Shown: one piece after another, positions 48,331 through 58,391 of the stretch
Position numbering within the stretch: position 1 is the stretch's first letter
Layout of the letters: every line of letters begins with the position of its first letter
NCBI RefSeq assembly: GCF_001042485.2
Contig: NZ_LBMN02000038.1
Span: forward strand, 1 to 64,000
Origin: Bacillus paralicheniformis
GTDB lineage: Bacteria; Bacillota; Bacilli; Bacillales; Bacillaceae
Direction of reading: 5' to 3'
Length of the DNA stretch: 64,000 nt
Notes under the pieces: generated by a model
The model's input: the letters and a program-made list of their open reading frames with translations, nothing else
Databases searched by the model: none
Told to the model about the DNA's origin: nothing
Made by a program: the position numbers and the translations under genes

Positions 48331-49527
48331 TTACTGATCCCCAACGGTACCGTATTCTTTAATCGTGATTTGCACATGAAATGTAATCGGTATATCTGTA
48401 AAGGTCTCATCCCAATTTTTCTTTAGTTTTTCCCAAAGCCTCGGATGCTTGATCCTCAGCTCGTTCCCGAATCCGGCAAGATCTGCTTTGTATTCGGTTT
48501 TCATTTTTTTTGTAATGTCTTCCATCGTTTTTTTCACCGTTTTCTCGGTTGTTTTTTCGACCTTTTCTAAAAATTTGTTATCAAAAGCTTTTTCATTCGT
48601 GCTCCAGTTTTCCGCAAGATAACCATCTGACTTTACGTTCACTTCAAAAGAAAGACGGTTTCCTTTGACGATAGGCTCGATGTCGCTTTTAATCGTTTCG
48701 ACACCAAATGCGGTCACTTTTTTTTCTTCCGGGTCATAACTTTTAACCGTGCCTCCAATTCCCATTCCGGTGATCCACATTACCCCTTCTAAGTCATGTT
48801 CATCCAAATAACCGATCAGCTTATTGGTTTTTCCGTTGATCGCGGCTGCTCCTGCATATTTGACTTCCCCATCGGTACCAATAACATTTTGAAGCAGATA
48901 GCTCGTTCCTGACCTCATTTTGCCTGTCAGTTTGGCAAGTGTCACAGGAGGAAGAATTTTTTTCGCTTTATATTCATTTTCGACGATTTTGCGCAGTCGA
49001 AACGCCGGCATTTCACCGGTTTCCTTCAGCTCAAGCGTGTCTCTCGCCCGCCCTCTTGTGACGATCACCATACTGCTCGGCCTGATTTCATTATCGCGGA
49101 GAGGCTGATCAAGCAGTTCTGCCAGCGAATAGGTGCGGAGAAGCTCAGCGGCGATGACAATCACCTTTAAATGAGGACTGAATACAGGCCTGTCCTGTCT
49201 CAATGCTACTTCAGAGTTAATTTGCTGAAGCGAGTCCCCCGTTTCATAAACGTTAATATACGATTTTTGATCAGTGCTTCCTCCAGTCGATTTTGAACCG
49301 GCCGCCTGTTCGTTCACGTATTGATAGATCATCGTGATCCGATCTTTTTTCGGGTAATCACCTCCCATTTCGTCAAATTTTTTTTCAAGTTCGGTTTCTT
49401 TGCCTTTGTCAATCCCCATCGCAAATGTGAGACCCAGCTCTTCAATTTCGTGGCTGCTCCAGCATCCGGTTAATAAAAACAAAAGTAAAGCAATCGTTAA
49501 GTAGCGAATGGTGTTAATTTTTTTCAA
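48331..49527 (-). CDS. yndF1: Germinant receptor C subunit, lipoprotein (YndF1)
   Basis: 398 residues of the GerAC family. Signal peptide with lipobox LTGC at residues 19-22, so Cys-22 would carry lipid. Family motifs: the GCWSSHEIEELGLTFAMGIDKG opening, INSEVALRQDRPVFSPHLKVIVIAAELL, and a C-terminal VQITIKEYGTVG. It anchors outside the spore inner membrane with the A and B subunits. TTG start with GGAGGAG, overlapping the end of the preceding B gene by 14 bases. Confidence 0.85.
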   Translation of the reverse strand: MKKINTIRYLTIALLLFLLTGCWSSHEIEELGLTFAMGIDKGKETELEKKFDEMGGDYPKKDRITMIYQYVNEQAAGSKSTGGSTDQKSYINVYETGDSLQQINSEVALRQDRPVFSPHLKVIVIAAELLRTYSLAELLDQPLRDNEIRPSSMVIVTRGRARDTLELKETGEMPAFRLRKIVENEYKAKKILPPVTLAKLTGKMRSGTSYLLQNVIGTDGEVKYAGAAAINGKTNKLIGYLDEHDLEGVMWITGMGIGGTVKSYDPEEKKVTAFGVETIKSDIEPIVKGNRLSFEVNVKSDGYLAENWSTNEKAFDNKFLEKVEKTTEKTVKKTMEDITKKMKTEYKADLAGFGNELRIKHPRLWEKLKKNWDETFTDIPITFHVQITIKEYGTVGDQ

Positions 49528-50614
49528 ACTTTCTCCTCCTTACTTTCGATATCACCAAAAACATGAGCGGAATGAGCCCGACTAAAAAGATGGCGCTGTT
49601 GCCGATCAGATCTCCCATTTGAAAGAGCTGGTCGATATTTTTAGGCGTCATCGCAATGAGATAAATAACAGGAAGCAAGCCGAATAATATCGGTTCCATC
49701 CTCCTCTTCAAGAGTTGTGACAGACCTATAGCAGCAGCAAAATAGCTGATCGTAAAATTGGAGAATATTTGCATGATCCAGATGACCAGCAGCAAGGACT
49801 CAAATCGTTCAAAAATCAGCCCTCGTATTTCAAAGCTTCTCATTAAATCAATCGTCGGCCAGGTCCGGGATGTCACTCCATCGATCGACAGTGCACCGAT
49901 GACCATAATAACGGTGATCATATAAAAGACAATCGGGAAAGAAATACCTATTAAAGTAGCTTTTAACGCTTGCTCGGGCTTTCTCATAAAAGGAACGATG
50001 ATCAGCAGAACTTCTATGCCTGTATAAGCAAAAGACGTTGTCTTGACTCCTTGCATCACCGGCACGATCCCTTTCCCGAGAACCGGACGCAAATTGTCGG
50101 TCTCGAATATGCTTGCACTCATAAATATGACGACAAGAAAAATAAGAACTGTAATCGGAAAAATGATTTCATAAAGTCGGGCAATCGGATTGATACCGCC
50201 GGTTATTAAATAGATCCCGCTCCATAAAAAAACCATCGCCATCGCCCAAAGCGGCGTGTCTTCCAGTAAGTAAAATCCCATAACCTCTGTAACAGAACGG
50301 ACTTGGAAACTCGACGTTGCGAGAAAATAGCAAATCAAAAGCAGGCTGAAAAGCCCTCCCGGCCACTTGCCAATAATATCGCGGCTGTATTGATATAACG
50401 TTTTTTCGGGGTATTCCATGCTTAATTTCACCATGATGAAACCTGCCAATAGAGCAATCAATCCTCCAAATACAACAGACAGCCAGACATCCGGCGTCTT
50501 AACCGCTTCCACAGATGTCCGCGGCAGTGTCAAGATACCAGTTCCCAGCAGAAAATTCGTGATGACGATGACGGTTTGCGAAACGGTAATTTTGTCTTGC
50601 TGACTCACCATCAT
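49514..50614 (-). CDS. yndE2: Germinant receptor B subunit (YndE2)
   Basis: 366 residues of the GerAB family: KITVSQTVIVITNFLLGTGILTLPRTSVEAV, RSFEIRGLIFERFESLLLVIWIMQIF, AMTPKNIDQLFQMGDLIGN. Start at 50614 with AAAGGGGGGA seven bases ahead; the frame extends to 50641 without a site. It is more like YndE3 than YndE1 in its opening, suggesting a recent duplication. It sits between yndE3 (3-base gap to the extended frame) and yndF1. Confidence 0.82.
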   Translation of the reverse strand: MMVSQQDKITVSQTVIVITNFLLGTGILTLPRTSVEAVKTPDVWLSVVFGGLIALLAGFIMVKLSMEYPEKTLYQYSRDIIGKWPGGLFSLLLICYFLATSSFQVRSVTEVMGFYLLEDTPLWAMAMVFLWSGIYLITGGINPIARLYEIIFPITVLIFLVVIFMSASIFETDNLRPVLGKGIVPVMQGVKTTSFAYTGIEVLLIIVPFMRKPEQALKATLIGISFPIVFYMITVIMVIGALSIDGVTSRTWPTIDLMRSFEIRGLIFERFESLLLVIWIMQIFSNFTISYFAAAIGLSQLLKRRMEPILFGLLPVIYLIAMTPKNIDQLFQMGDLIGNSAIFLVGLIPLMFLVISKVRRRKFEKN

Positions 50615-50644
50615 GGAGAAATCCCCCCTTTCCTTTTTCAATCA

Positions 50645-51751
50645 TCAGCCTCTGTCAGTTCCTTGTTTCATCCTTTTTATTTTTGAAATCACCAGCAGGA
50701 CGAGCGGTGTCATGCCGCCTAAATAAACGCCGCTGTTTCCAATAAAGTCTCCGAATGCAAACATGTTGTTGATATTTTTCGGGATCATGGCCATGAGATA
50801 AATCACCGGAAGTAAAGCAAACAGCATCGGCCGAATATTTGTTTTAAAGAGCTGGGCCAGGCCTAATGCTGCACCATAAAAAGAAATGACAAAGGTGCAG
50901 AACAGCTGCATGATCCAGATGACCAGCAGCAAAGACTCAAACCGTTCAAATATCAGACCGGGTATTTCAAAGCTTCTCATCAAATCAATTGTCGGCCAGG
51001 TTCGTGATACCCCCCCGTCTATAGACAGGGCGCCGATTACCATAACGACGGTGATCATATAGAAAAGCAAAGGGATGGCGATCCCGATCACAACCGTATG
51101 AATGGCCTTTCGAGGCTGATACATGAAGGGCATCAGGATCAAAATGATTTCAATACCTGAAAAAGACAATGCGGTCACCTTTATTCCTTTTAAGACAGGC
51201 CCTATTCCCTTGCCAAGTACAGGACGCAAGTTGTCCACATCAAAAATTCCGATACCCATAAACACGACCAGCAGAAAAAGAATAAATGTAATGGGGAGCA
51301 CGATTTGGAACAATCGGGCGATCGAACTTAAACCGCCGACGATCAAGTATAAACCCACCCATAAAAAAATCATCGCAATTGCCCAGCGGGGTGTTCCTTC
51401 CAGTAAAAAAAAGCGGATGATTTCAAGCGTTGAGCGGACCTGTAAACCGGAATGCGCCAATAGATAACAAACGAAGACCAGGCTTATTAAGCCGCCGATC
51501 CATTTGCCGATGATGTCCTGACTGTATTCGTAAAAGGTTTTATCAGGATATTGATGGTTGAGCTTTACCATGATGATCGCGGCCAAGAGAGCGACCAAGC
51601 CGCCTAATACAAGCGTGATCCAAACATCAGGCGTCCCTACTGCATCCACAGAAGTACGCGGAAGCGTCAAAATCCCTGTGCCAAGCAGGAAATTAGTGAT
51701 GATAACTGCGGTTTCTGAAGTGGTGATGCGATCTCCCGCCTTGATCATCAT
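50645..51751 (-). CDS. yndE3: Germinant receptor B subunit (YndE3)
   Basis: 368 residues of the GerAB family: RITTSETAVIITNFLLGTGILTLPRTSVDAV, SFEIPGLIFERFESLLLVIWIMQLF. Shares long identical stretches with the two other B genes. First B gene after yndD, 21 bases away. ATG start with AAAGGAGGG. Alternative B subunits with one A and one C may widen the germinant range. Confidence 0.82.
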   Translation of the reverse strand: MMIKAGDRITTSETAVIITNFLLGTGILTLPRTSVDAVGTPDVWITLVLGGLVALLAAIIMVKLNHQYPDKTFYEYSQDIIGKWIGGLISLVFVCYLLAHSGLQVRSTLEIIRFFLLEGTPRWAIAMIFLWVGLYLIVGGLSSIARLFQIVLPITFILFLLVVFMGIGIFDVDNLRPVLGKGIGPVLKGIKVTALSFSGIEIILILMPFMYQPRKAIHTVVIGIAIPLLFYMITVVMVIGALSIDGGVSRTWPTIDLMRSFEIPGLIFERFESLLLVIWIMQLFCTFVISFYGAALGLAQLFKTNIRPMLFALLPVIYLMAMIPKNINNMFAFGDFIGNSGVYLGGMTPLVLLVISKIKRMKQGTDRG

Positions 51752-51772
51752 GAATGGTTCCCTCCTTTCTAT

Positions 51773-53341
51773 CTACCGGCGTGTCGAATCGTCTGTTTTT
51801 AACATCTTCGGCCGCTTTTTCATCATCTGTATCGGCATGCGAACGATGAAATCTTTCCAATCGCGCAAACGATAAGGGACAGCCGGGCTTGCGTACGGAA
51901 CACCAAAGCTTTTCAGCTTCACCGCGTGGCTGGCAAGCATGAGGAAAAACATAATCACCCCGTACAAACCGAACGTGGCTGCACAAAACATCGCCACAAA
52001 TCTCAGCATGCGCAGCGAAATACCTGCGCTGTATTGCGGAATGGCGAATGAAGAAATCGCGGTAACGGCAACAACGATGACCATAATCGGGCTGACAATG
52101 CCTGCCTGTACGGCAGCCTCCCCGATGATGATACCGCCGACGATTCCCATCGCCGGACCGATTGGTTTTGGCAGCCGGAGGCCGGCTTCGCGCAAAATTT
52201 CGATCGCCACTTCCATAATGAGCGCTTCGATCAGCGATGGAAAAGGTACACCCACCCTCGTTCCGGTAATGGAAATCGCAAGTTCACTCGGAATCAGCCC
52301 AGGATGAAACGAAATAAAGGAAATATATAAAGCGGGTCCAAGAAGCGAGATCATCGCTGCGCCAATTCGCATGATGCGGATCAGTGAACTCGGGAGCCAG
52401 CGTTCATAATAATCCTCGGGCGATTGCAGGAGCATACTGAATGTAACCGGAACGATTAAAACAAAAGGCGTCCCGTCCAATAAGATGGCCACTCTGCCCT
52501 CCATTAACGCACTCATCACCCTGTCAAGACGTTCAGTGCTTTGCACCTGCGGAAATGGACTGAGATAATTGTCTTCGATCAGCTGTTCGACAAAACCTGA
52601 TTCGAGCACATCATCGATATCAATCTTTTCGATTCTTTTTTTGACTTCTTCCACCAGTCCTGGTTCAGCCACGTCTTTAATATAGGCGACGACAAGATTT
52701 TTGACGGCTCGCTTCCCAACTTGAAATTGAACCATAGACAAATTTTGATTTTTGCCGTGCTGCCTCAAAAGGGCTGTATTTGTGCCAATTGTTTCCGTAA
52801 AGCCGATGCGCGCCCCTCTGACTAAGGATTCAGATACGGGCTCTTCAATGTTCCTTGTATTTTTTTTAACGGTTCCCAGCAATAAAACTTCCGCTGAACC
52901 GTCGATCAGCAGTATGGCCGTACCCATCAACACTTCCGGCACCACTTCGCTGACATGCTTTGCCACTGATACTCCGCTGATTGATAAAATCTGCTTTTGG
53001 ATTAAGTCCGGTATATTGCTGCTTAATGAAGAAAGCTCAATGTTATATTCTTTGGAGAAATCATCCATAAGGGATTTCATAATATGTTTGTCAATCAGGT
53101 CTTGATCTGCAAGCATTTCAACAAAAACAATCGCCGCCCGGATGCCGGTGCGCCCTAAGTTAAATTCTCGGAAATGAACGTCTGAGTTATTCTCCAAGGC
53201 TGTTTTGACCGCTTGCAGGTCGCGATCAAAATCGCCGGTCAAATACCCCGTTGATTCCAAAGCCGGCACTTCATTTTTAGGTTTTTCCGGCTTGTTGGAC
53301 GATTGTATCAATCTGCGCGTTTTTTCTTTCCACCATCTCAT
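51773..53341 (-). CDS. yndD: Germinant receptor A subunit (YndD)
   Basis: 522 residues of the GerAA family. The soluble N-terminal half includes [59 protein letters not shown] and [22 protein letters not shown]; then about five membrane helices ([66 protein letters not shown]). In GerA receptors the A subunit forms the oligomeric ring or channel. Start at ATG 53341: the AGGGG site lies inside the end of the upstream small ORF, so the two are coupled. The frame extends to 53410 but that part overlaps the small ORF. Confidence 0.88.
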   Translation of the reverse strand: MRWWKEKTRRLIQSSNKPEKPKNEVPALESTGYLTGDFDRDLQAVKTALENNSDVHFREFNLGRTGIRAAIVFVEMLADQDLIDKHIMKSLMDDFSKEYNIELSSLSSNIPDLIQKQILSISGVSVAKHVSEVVPEVLMGTAILLIDGSAEVLLLGTVKKNTRNIEEPVSESLVRGARIGFTETIGTNTALLRQHGKNQNLSMVQFQVGKRAVKNLVVAYIKDVAEPGLVEEVKKRIEKIDIDDVLESGFVEQLIEDNYLSPFPQVQSTERLDRVMSALMEGRVAILLDGTPFVLIVPVTFSMLLQSPEDYYERWLPSSLIRIMRIGAAMISLLGPALYISFISFHPGLIPSELAISITGTRVGVPFPSLIEALIMEVAIEILREAGLRLPKPIGPAMGIVGGIIIGEAAVQAGIVSPIMVIVVAVTAISSFAIPQYSAGISLRMLRFVAMFCAATFGLYGVIMFFLMLASHAVKLKSFGVPYASPAVPYRLRDWKDFIVRMPIQMMKKRPKMLKTDDSTRR

Positions 53342-53342
53342 A

Positions 53343-53468
53343 TCAATCATCCCCTGCCGTACGAAGCCACAGAAATACTTTTGATATGGCAAACGGGACG
53401 AAAAAAACAAAAAAAGCCTGCATCAGGACCATCCAGTCCGGAAAATAGGAAACAATCGTTTTCCACAT
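53343..53468 (-). CDS. Small membrane protein heading the ynd operon
   Basis: 41 residues, ATG-TGA, with AAGGGTGATC just ahead. It opens [12 protein letters not shown], has a hydrophobic core (about residues 12-36, [19 protein letters not shown]) and a charged end (RTAGDD). Its stop codon overlaps the ribosome site of yndD, with one base between stop and the chosen yndD start, so the two are probably coupled. Small membrane D-type subunits are known beside some Bacillus germinant receptors, usually about twice this length. Similarity to them is a guess; no homologue is recognised. Confidence 0.6.
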   Translation of the reverse strand: MWKTIVSYFPDWMVLMQAFFVFFVPFAISKVFLWLRTAGDD

Positions 53469-53572
53469 GTTGATCACCCTTTTTTATTGCTGTAGTAAGT
53501 CCATCATTTTTATCCTATTATTACCTTGGGTGCCATCTCTAATGGGTGGTAATTTAAACCACGTCAAACAAA

Positions 53573-53610
53573 AAAGAACCATCTGTGTTAAAAAACACAA
53601 ATGGTTCTTT
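53573..53610. terminator. Terminator of the ABC-F gene
   Basis: AAAGAACCAT/ATGGTTCTTT with inner TGTT/ACA pairing. T runs on both sides; it follows the ABC-F gene on the minus strand and stands ahead of the ynd operon. I could not settle a SigG promoter in 53469-53572. Confidence 0.85.
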
Positions 53611-53614
53611 CCAT

Positions 53615-55342
53615 TTATTCTTTTTCTAAAAACGCCCGTTTGCGTTTGGCCAGCTCTGAAAATTCCTGATCCAATTCATGATATCTCGGGTCTTGGGGGG
53701 TGAGTCCGGCTAATTCTCCGAGAACGGCGGTCATCCGATTTTCGATGCGAAGCCGTTCCTCTTCATCGCGTTTTGCATGTCGCTGTTTCTTTCTGCTCCG
53801 ATAATCTTTCAATCCGGTTTCGACGCGGGTGATGCGCCCATTTTCAAATACGAGAAGTTTGTTACACAATTGATCTGTAAAATACAGGTCATGCGACACA
53901 ATGATGATCGTGCCTTGAAACTCAAGCAATGTCTGTTCAAGCTGCTCTCTGCTTGGCAAATCAAGGTGGTTGGTCGGTTCATCCAGAATCAGCAGATCAT
54001 AATCCTTTAAAATCATACCTGCCAGTTTAATCCGGGTCCGCTCCCCGAGGCTGAATGTCCCGATTTCATTATGAAAGCGGTTTTCTTTGATTCCCATATT
54101 GGCCAAAATGGTCCGCGCATTTGCGATTTCGGCTCTGTCAGACAAATTCAGTACTTCAGCCACTGTTTGATCAACGCTTAAATCACTGACATCCTGGCTT
54201 AAATATGCGGCCTTTACAGATCGGCTCTTCCATAGCGTTCCGGCTGTTGCAGGTTCAGCATCCAACATCATCTTCACAAGGGTCGTTTTGCCGCAGCCGT
54301 TGTCTCCGATAAGCCCTATTCTCTCGCCATGTTTGACATAAAAATGGCTGTCTTTGAATAAGGTGCGTCCGTCAAACGCTTTTGTCAGGCCTTTCGCTTC
54401 GATAATCCGCTTGCCCCTTTTTTCTCCCGATGAAAATTGAAAATTGACAGATTCTGCTTCTTGTGGCTTTTCCGCTTTGTTTTTTTCAAGTTCCTGTTCA
54501 AGGCGTTTAAGCTTTGATTTGACTTGGTTATCGAGCTTTTTGGCTTTTACCCGGTGGTATTCTTTAAAGCCCAGCTGCCTTCGTTCTGACCGTGATCCCT
54601 GTTTTGTTGAGTCACGGTGGGCTTTCTGCGACCAATTTTGGAGCGTTGCAATCTGTGACTCGATTCTTTCTTTTTGCTTTTGCTGGACTTCATATTGGTG
54701 CAGACGTTCTTCATATAACCGTTTTTTCTCCTGCCGGTATGCACTATAGTTTCCTTGATAAGTGTGCAACTTCCCATCTTCCAGCTCAAGTATTTTGGAA
54801 ATGGATTGATCCAAGAAATAACGGTCATGAGAAATAATCAATACAGCCCCTCGATATTGTTGCAGTTCTTCAAGGAGCCAGCTGATTCCTTTTAAATCCA
54901 AGTGATTGGTGGGCTCATCTAAGATGAGGAGGTCAGGCATCGTTTTCCAGACGTGCGCAAGCGCAAGCTTTAGTTTTTCTCCTCCGCTCAAATGACTGAG
55001 CCGCTCGGAATTCCAGCTTTGGACCTTTGATAAGCCAAGACGGCTGGTCAACTGATATAATTTTCCGCCCTGATCGTCTGTTAATATGCTGTTGAAGCCA
55101 TGAATGGAGTACTCAATCGACTGGAGCAGATAGCCGATTTTAAGCGTCCGGTCTGTTTGAACAGTGCCTTTGTCAGCTTTTATATGACCGCTCAATATAT
55201 TTGCGAGCGTTGTTTTCCCCGCTCCATTGTATCCGACCAACCCAATCCGCTCTTGATTGGAAATGTCAAAATCGATGTTTTTTAAAATCGTTTGCTCTCC
55301 AAAGCTTTTTTGCAAACCTCTTATTTTCATTAAGATCGTCAT
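53615..55342 (-). CDS. ABC-F ribosome-protection protein (VmlR-like)
   Basis: 575 residues, two ATPase domains and no membrane segment. Walker A GYNGAGKTT and GDNGCGKTT; signatures LSGGEKLKLALA and FSLGERTRIKLAG; two LILDEPTNHLDL Walker B motifs with catalytic Glu. Between them lies the charged interdomain linker (ERIESQIATLQNWSQKAHRDSTKQGSRSERRQ) that in VmlR and Vga proteins reaches the peptidyl-transferase centre and displaces drugs. A VmlR-type C-terminal extension (LAGLTPQDPRYHELDQEFSELAKRKRAFLEKE) is present. Likely protects from lincosamides, streptogramin A or pleuromutilins. Start at 55342 with GAGGTGA. Controlled by a leader-peptide attenuator. Confidence 0.82.
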   Translation of the reverse strand: MTILMKIRGLQKSFGEQTILKNIDFDISNQERIGLVGYNGAGKTTLANILSGHIKADKGTVQTDRTLKIGYLLQSIEYSIHGFNSILTDDQGGKLYQLTSRLGLSKVQSWNSERLSHLSGGEKLKLALAHVWKTMPDLLILDEPTNHLDLKGISWLLEELQQYRGAVLIISHDRYFLDQSISKILELEDGKLHTYQGNYSAYRQEKKRLYEERLHQYEVQQKQKERIESQIATLQNWSQKAHRDSTKQGSRSERRQLGFKEYHRVKAKKLDNQVKSKLKRLEQELEKNKAEKPQEAESVNFQFSSGEKRGKRIIEAKGLTKAFDGRTLFKDSHFYVKHGERIGLIGDNGCGKTTLVKMMLDAEPATAGTLWKSRSVKAAYLSQDVSDLSVDQTVAEVLNLSDRAEIANARTILANMGIKENRFHNEIGTFSLGERTRIKLAGMILKDYDLLILDEPTNHLDLPSREQLEQTLLEFQGTIIIVSHDLYFTDQLCNKLLVFENGRITRVETGLKDYRSRKKQRHAKRDEEERLRIENRMTAVLGELAGLTPQDPRYHELDQEFSELAKRKRAFLEKE

Positions 55343-55376
55343 ACCGTTCACCTCTGTTTTTATTTTGGCTGACAAC

Positions 55377-55405
55377 AAAAAACCTCTCGCGGAAACCCGG
55401 AGAGG
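55377..55405 (-). terminator. Attenuator terminator in the ABC-F leader
   Basis: CCTCTC/GAGAGG with an inner CGG/CCG helix, then TTTTTT on the minus strand, 35 bases ahead of the ABC-F start. It lies between the promoter at 55624 and the gene, so it must act as a conditional stop. Confidence 0.8.
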
Positions 55406-55408
55406 ATA

Positions 55409-55519
55409 TCATGCCAAAATATGCACCGTGAAAGCGGTATGAACCGATCCCATTTCTTTGCACGACAAAAAACATGCAAATTTCAGAAATTGATGCAAGG
55501 TATAAAAGGGCATACTCAT
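55409..55519 (-). CDS. Leader peptide of the ABC-F gene
   Basis: 36 residues, ATG-TGA, with GGAG six bases ahead of the start. Opens MSMPFYTLHQFLKFACFLSC. Its stop codon lies only three bases before the terminator hairpin. A ribosome stalled by a drug on this frame would keep the upstream RNA from folding and could favour readthrough. Leader peptides of this kind are known for inducible ABC-F and erm genes. Which codons stall is not visible. Confidence 0.6.
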   Translation of the reverse strand: MSMPFYTLHQFLKFACFLSCKEMGSVHTAFTVHILA

Positions 55520-55623
55520 CCTATTCTCCAAGTTTCCGTTTTTTCATATTAAAAAAAACGATGGAAAATAAGATTACTGCTTCATGTCCCCTATACCTAT
55601 TCCTTTCACTGTATTTACCGATT

Positions 55624-55652
55624 AGTATATAAACGAAGGTAAACTTTGTCAA
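55624..55652 (-). promoter_or_regulatory. Promoter of the ABC-F leader
   Basis: Leftward consensus TTGACA (55647-55652), 17 bases, TATACT (55624-55629). Leader from about 55617 to 55343, some 270 bases. A second hairpin, CGTTTTTT/AAAAAACG (about 55537-55563), lies between. Confidence 0.8.
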
Positions 55653-55763
55653 CAGTTATGCAGCCCTTTTTTCAGCCAATCCCGAAAACTGTTGCCTTCG
55701 CCTTAGTTGAGCATTTTATTTCGAAGTCTAAATTTTAAAATTTGATGCAAAAGTGTGAAAATT

Positions 55764-55773
55764 GTCCGATATT
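55764..55773 (+). promoter_or_regulatory. Likely SigD promoter of the chemoreceptor gene
   Basis: GTCCGATATT resembles the SigD -10 GCCGATAT; a CAAA about 13 bases upstream is near the TAAA -35. The start codon is 34 bases on. Motility genes, including most chemoreceptors, use SigD. Confidence 0.55.
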
Positions 55774-55806
55774 AATCTCGTAACCTATAAAAAGGAGTTT
55801 TGGCGA

Positions 55807-57792
55807 ATGAAAAAAATAGTAAATTGGATCAAGCATCCATCTCTTTCCAAAAGATTAGCGGTCTCATTTTTATTGATTTTAACACTCCCTGTTTTAATCC
55901 TTTCAGGTGTTTCCTATTATACGGCGGGAAGTTCGATTGAAGATGAAATCATGAGAAGCGCAAGAAACAGCGTGGATCAATTAAACGAAACGATCGATCA
56001 AAATATCGAAAAAAAAGCGGATGCTATTACATATTTCAGTGAAGTGATCAAAGAAAAAACATACAAGGATAAAGGCCAGACTTCGTTAAGACAACAGTTT
56101 GAACAATACGCCAGACAAAATAAAGATGTAGAAGCCGTGTTCACAGGCTCTGCAGACGGTGTCTACGTGCAGCATCCTTATACGAAAATGCCTGACGGCT
56201 ATAATCCCGCGGAAAGGCCATGGTTCCAAGAAGCGGTTGAGAAAAAAGGCGAAATCATCGTCACTGATCCATACACCTCTGCCGCCACCGGCAACACGGT
56301 CATTACCATCGCCAAGCAGAATGAAGACGGGTCAGGCGTCGCGGCGCTCAGCTTGAATATCGATGAGCTGATTAAAGCGACAAATGATGTCAAAGTCGGA
56401 AAAGACGGCTTTGCTTTTATCTCTAGTGCATCTAAAAAATATATCGCCCATCCGAAGATTAAAGCCGGAACTGAAGGTGAAGGCGGTTGGGTTGACCAAG
56501 TTTACGGCAAAGAAAAAGGTGAATTCAAATATACTTTTGAAGGAAAAGAAAAGCAAATGGCGTTTGCAACAAACAAACTGACAGGCTGGAAAATTGCCGG
56601 GACAATGTTTTCCGATGAGATAACAAACGCCACAAAGCCCGTCTTTTATATGGCTCTGATCGTCTTTTCAGGGGCTTTGGTGCTAGGCGGAATTCTCATT
56701 TTCTTTATCGTCCGCGCGATCAGCAAACCATTGAATCAGCTCGTTCAATCTGCAAAAAACATCAGCAGCGGCGACTTGACACAGCAAATTAAAGTCCGTT
56801 CAAATGACGAATTCGGGCAGCTCGGCACAAGCTTCAATGATATGGCGGAATCGCTCCGCACACTGATCGGCACCATTCAGGAATCGGTTGAGAATGTCGC
56901 CTCATCATCAGAGCAGCTGACAGCAAGCGCGGAACAGACGAGCCAAGCGACAGAACATATTACTTCCGCGATCGAACAGTTCTCGAACGGGGCCGAAAGC
57001 CAGAATGAAAAAGTCGAAACCAGCTCGCAGCAACTCAGCCAAATGAATGATCATCTGAGCGAAATGACCGAAGTGTCGGAATCGATTACTGAATCATCGA
57101 TCAAATCGACAGAAATCGCCGAAACCGGCGGAGAACTCGTTCAGAAAACGGTCGGCCAGATGAACTCCATCGATCGATCTGTCAAACAAGCTGAGAGCGT
57201 CGTCAAAGGTCTCGAAGGCAAATCGAAAGATATCACATCAATTCTCAGGGTCATTAACGGAATTGCCGATCAAACGAATCTATTGGCATTGAACGCCGCG
57301 ATTGAAGCGGCCCGCGCCGGCGAGTCAGGCAGAGGCTTTTCCGTCGTCGCCGAAGAAGTTCGAAAGCTTGCTGCCCAATCAGCGGAATCGGCAAAAGAAA
57401 TCGAAGCGCTGATTCAGGAAATCGTCAAAGAAATCGAACATTCTCTCAAGATGTTTCAATCGGTCAACCATGAAGTCCAATCCGGACTCAAAATTACCGA
57501 GAAAACAGAAACGAGCTTTCACGAAATCAGCGGCATGACGAATGAGATCGCCGGCATGCTGCAAACGCTCAATGCAGCGGTCGAACAATTGTCGAAAGGC
57601 TCAGAGGAAGTCTCCGGTGCCGTTCAGGAAATCGCCGATGTTTCAAGGGAAAACACAGCTGGAATACAAGATATTGCAGCATCAGCGGAAGAACAGCTGG
57701 CTTCAATGGAAGAAATCAGTACGTCTTCTGCCACACTTGAACAAATGGCGGAAGATCTGCGAGATTTAACGAAAAAATTCAAGGTGAAATAA
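55807..57792 (+). CDS. Methyl-accepting chemotaxis protein
   Basis: 661 residues. Membrane helix 1 (about 17-38, [22 protein letters not shown]), an extracellular double-Cache sensor (with [38 protein letters not shown]), membrane helix 2 (about 282-304), HAMP, then the signalling coiled coil with the invariant hairpin [31 protein letters not shown]. Sizes match the McpA/McpB/TlpA/TlpB group of B. subtilis (about 660 residues); which one cannot be said. Pairs of Gln/Glu suitable for methylation flank the hairpin. The ATG at 55807 has AAAGGAG; the open frame upstream covers the promoter. Confidence 0.85.
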   Translation: MKKIVNWIKHPSLSKRLAVSFLLILTLPVLILSGVSYYTAGSSIEDEIMRSARNSVDQLNETIDQNIEKKADAITYFSEVIKEKTYKDKGQTSLRQQFEQYARQNKDVEAVFTGSADGVYVQHPYTKMPDGYNPAERPWFQEAVEKKGEIIVTDPYTSAATGNTVITIAKQNEDGSGVAALSLNIDELIKATNDVKVGKDGFAFISSASKKYIAHPKIKAGTEGEGGWVDQVYGKEKGEFKYTFEGKEKQMAFATNKLTGWKIAGTMFSDEITNATKPVFYMALIVFSGALVLGGILIFFIVRAISKPLNQLVQSAKNISSGDLTQQIKVRSNDEFGQLGTSFNDMAESLRTLIGTIQESVENVASSSEQLTASAEQTSQATEHITSAIEQFSNGAESQNEKVETSSQQLSQMNDHLSEMTEVSESITESSIKSTEIAETGGELVQKTVGQMNSIDRSVKQAESVVKGLEGKSKDITSILRVINGIADQTNLLALNAAIEAARAGESGRGFSVVAEEVRKLAAQSAESAKEIEALIQEIVKEIEHSLKMFQSVNHEVQSGLKITEKTETSFHEISGMTNEIAGMLQTLNAAVEQLSKGSEEVSGAVQEIADVSRENTAGIQDIAASAEEQLASMEEISTSSATLEQMAEDLRDLTKKFKVK

Positions 57793-57796
57793 AAAA

Positions 57797-57830
57797 AGAG
57801 GCTTCCTTCTGGTAGAGGGAGCCTCTCTTT
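57797..57830. terminator. Terminator between the chemoreceptor gene and csaA
   Basis: AGAGGCTTCC/GGGAGCCTCT with one mismatch, followed by CTTTT on the plus strand and a long T run on the minus strand. Confidence 0.8.
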
Positions 57831-57836
57831 TATGTA

Positions 57837-58169
57837 TCAGCTGATCTTCGTTCCATTGGGCGCTTCTTGATCAGGCGCCAGCAAAATAACGTCGCCTTTT
57901 TCCGGCACGCCGCCAAGAACGAGAACTTCCGATTTAAACCCGGCAATCCGCCGCGGCGGAAAATTGACGACTGCCGTCACCTGCCGGCCTATAAGCTTTT
58001 CAGGTGTATAACGCTTTGTGATTTGAGCGCTCGAACGTTTGACGCCAATCTCTTCTCCGAAATCGATCTCAAGCTTAATAGCCGGCACTTTCGCTTCAGG
58101 AAACTCTTCCGCTTTTAAAATTGTCCCAATCCGAATATCCAGCTCTAAAAAATCTTCGATTGTTGCCAT
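57837..58169 (-). CDS. csaA: Chaperone CsaA
   Basis: 110 residues: the tRNA-binding OB-fold seen in CsaA and EMAPII-like proteins ([53 protein letters not shown]). In B. subtilis it is a dimeric chaperone-like factor that aids protein export. ATG start with GAAGGAGATG. A stand-alone gene, convergent with the chemoreceptor. Confidence 0.92.
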   Translation of the reverse strand: MATIEDFLELDIRIGTILKAEEFPEAKVPAIKLEIDFGEEIGVKRSSAQITKRYTPEKLIGRQVTAVVNFPPRRIAGFKSEVLVLGGVPEKGDVILLAPDQEAPNGTKIS

Positions 58170-58391
58170 GAATTCATCTCCTTCGGCCGCTTTCTAGAGG
58201 GTGATATTGACATGACTAGAATATCATGTATTTTGGTTCGTTTAAACCCTGGACTTCTGTTGCCACTTTCAGAAGCGAATGGGAAACAGGCCTCTTTTGC
58301 CGCCGTTTTAGGACAGCCAACTTTACGGGACCCCCCTTTCATTCATAGATTAAGAGGAAGAATAAACTATAAGAGATGAGGTGGAACTAGG

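Noticed and set aside
53342..53410. Longer N-terminus of YndD starting at 53410
   Set aside because: It overlaps the small membrane ORF, adds an unlike sequence to the GerAA family start and lacks a ribosome site; ATG 53341 has one.
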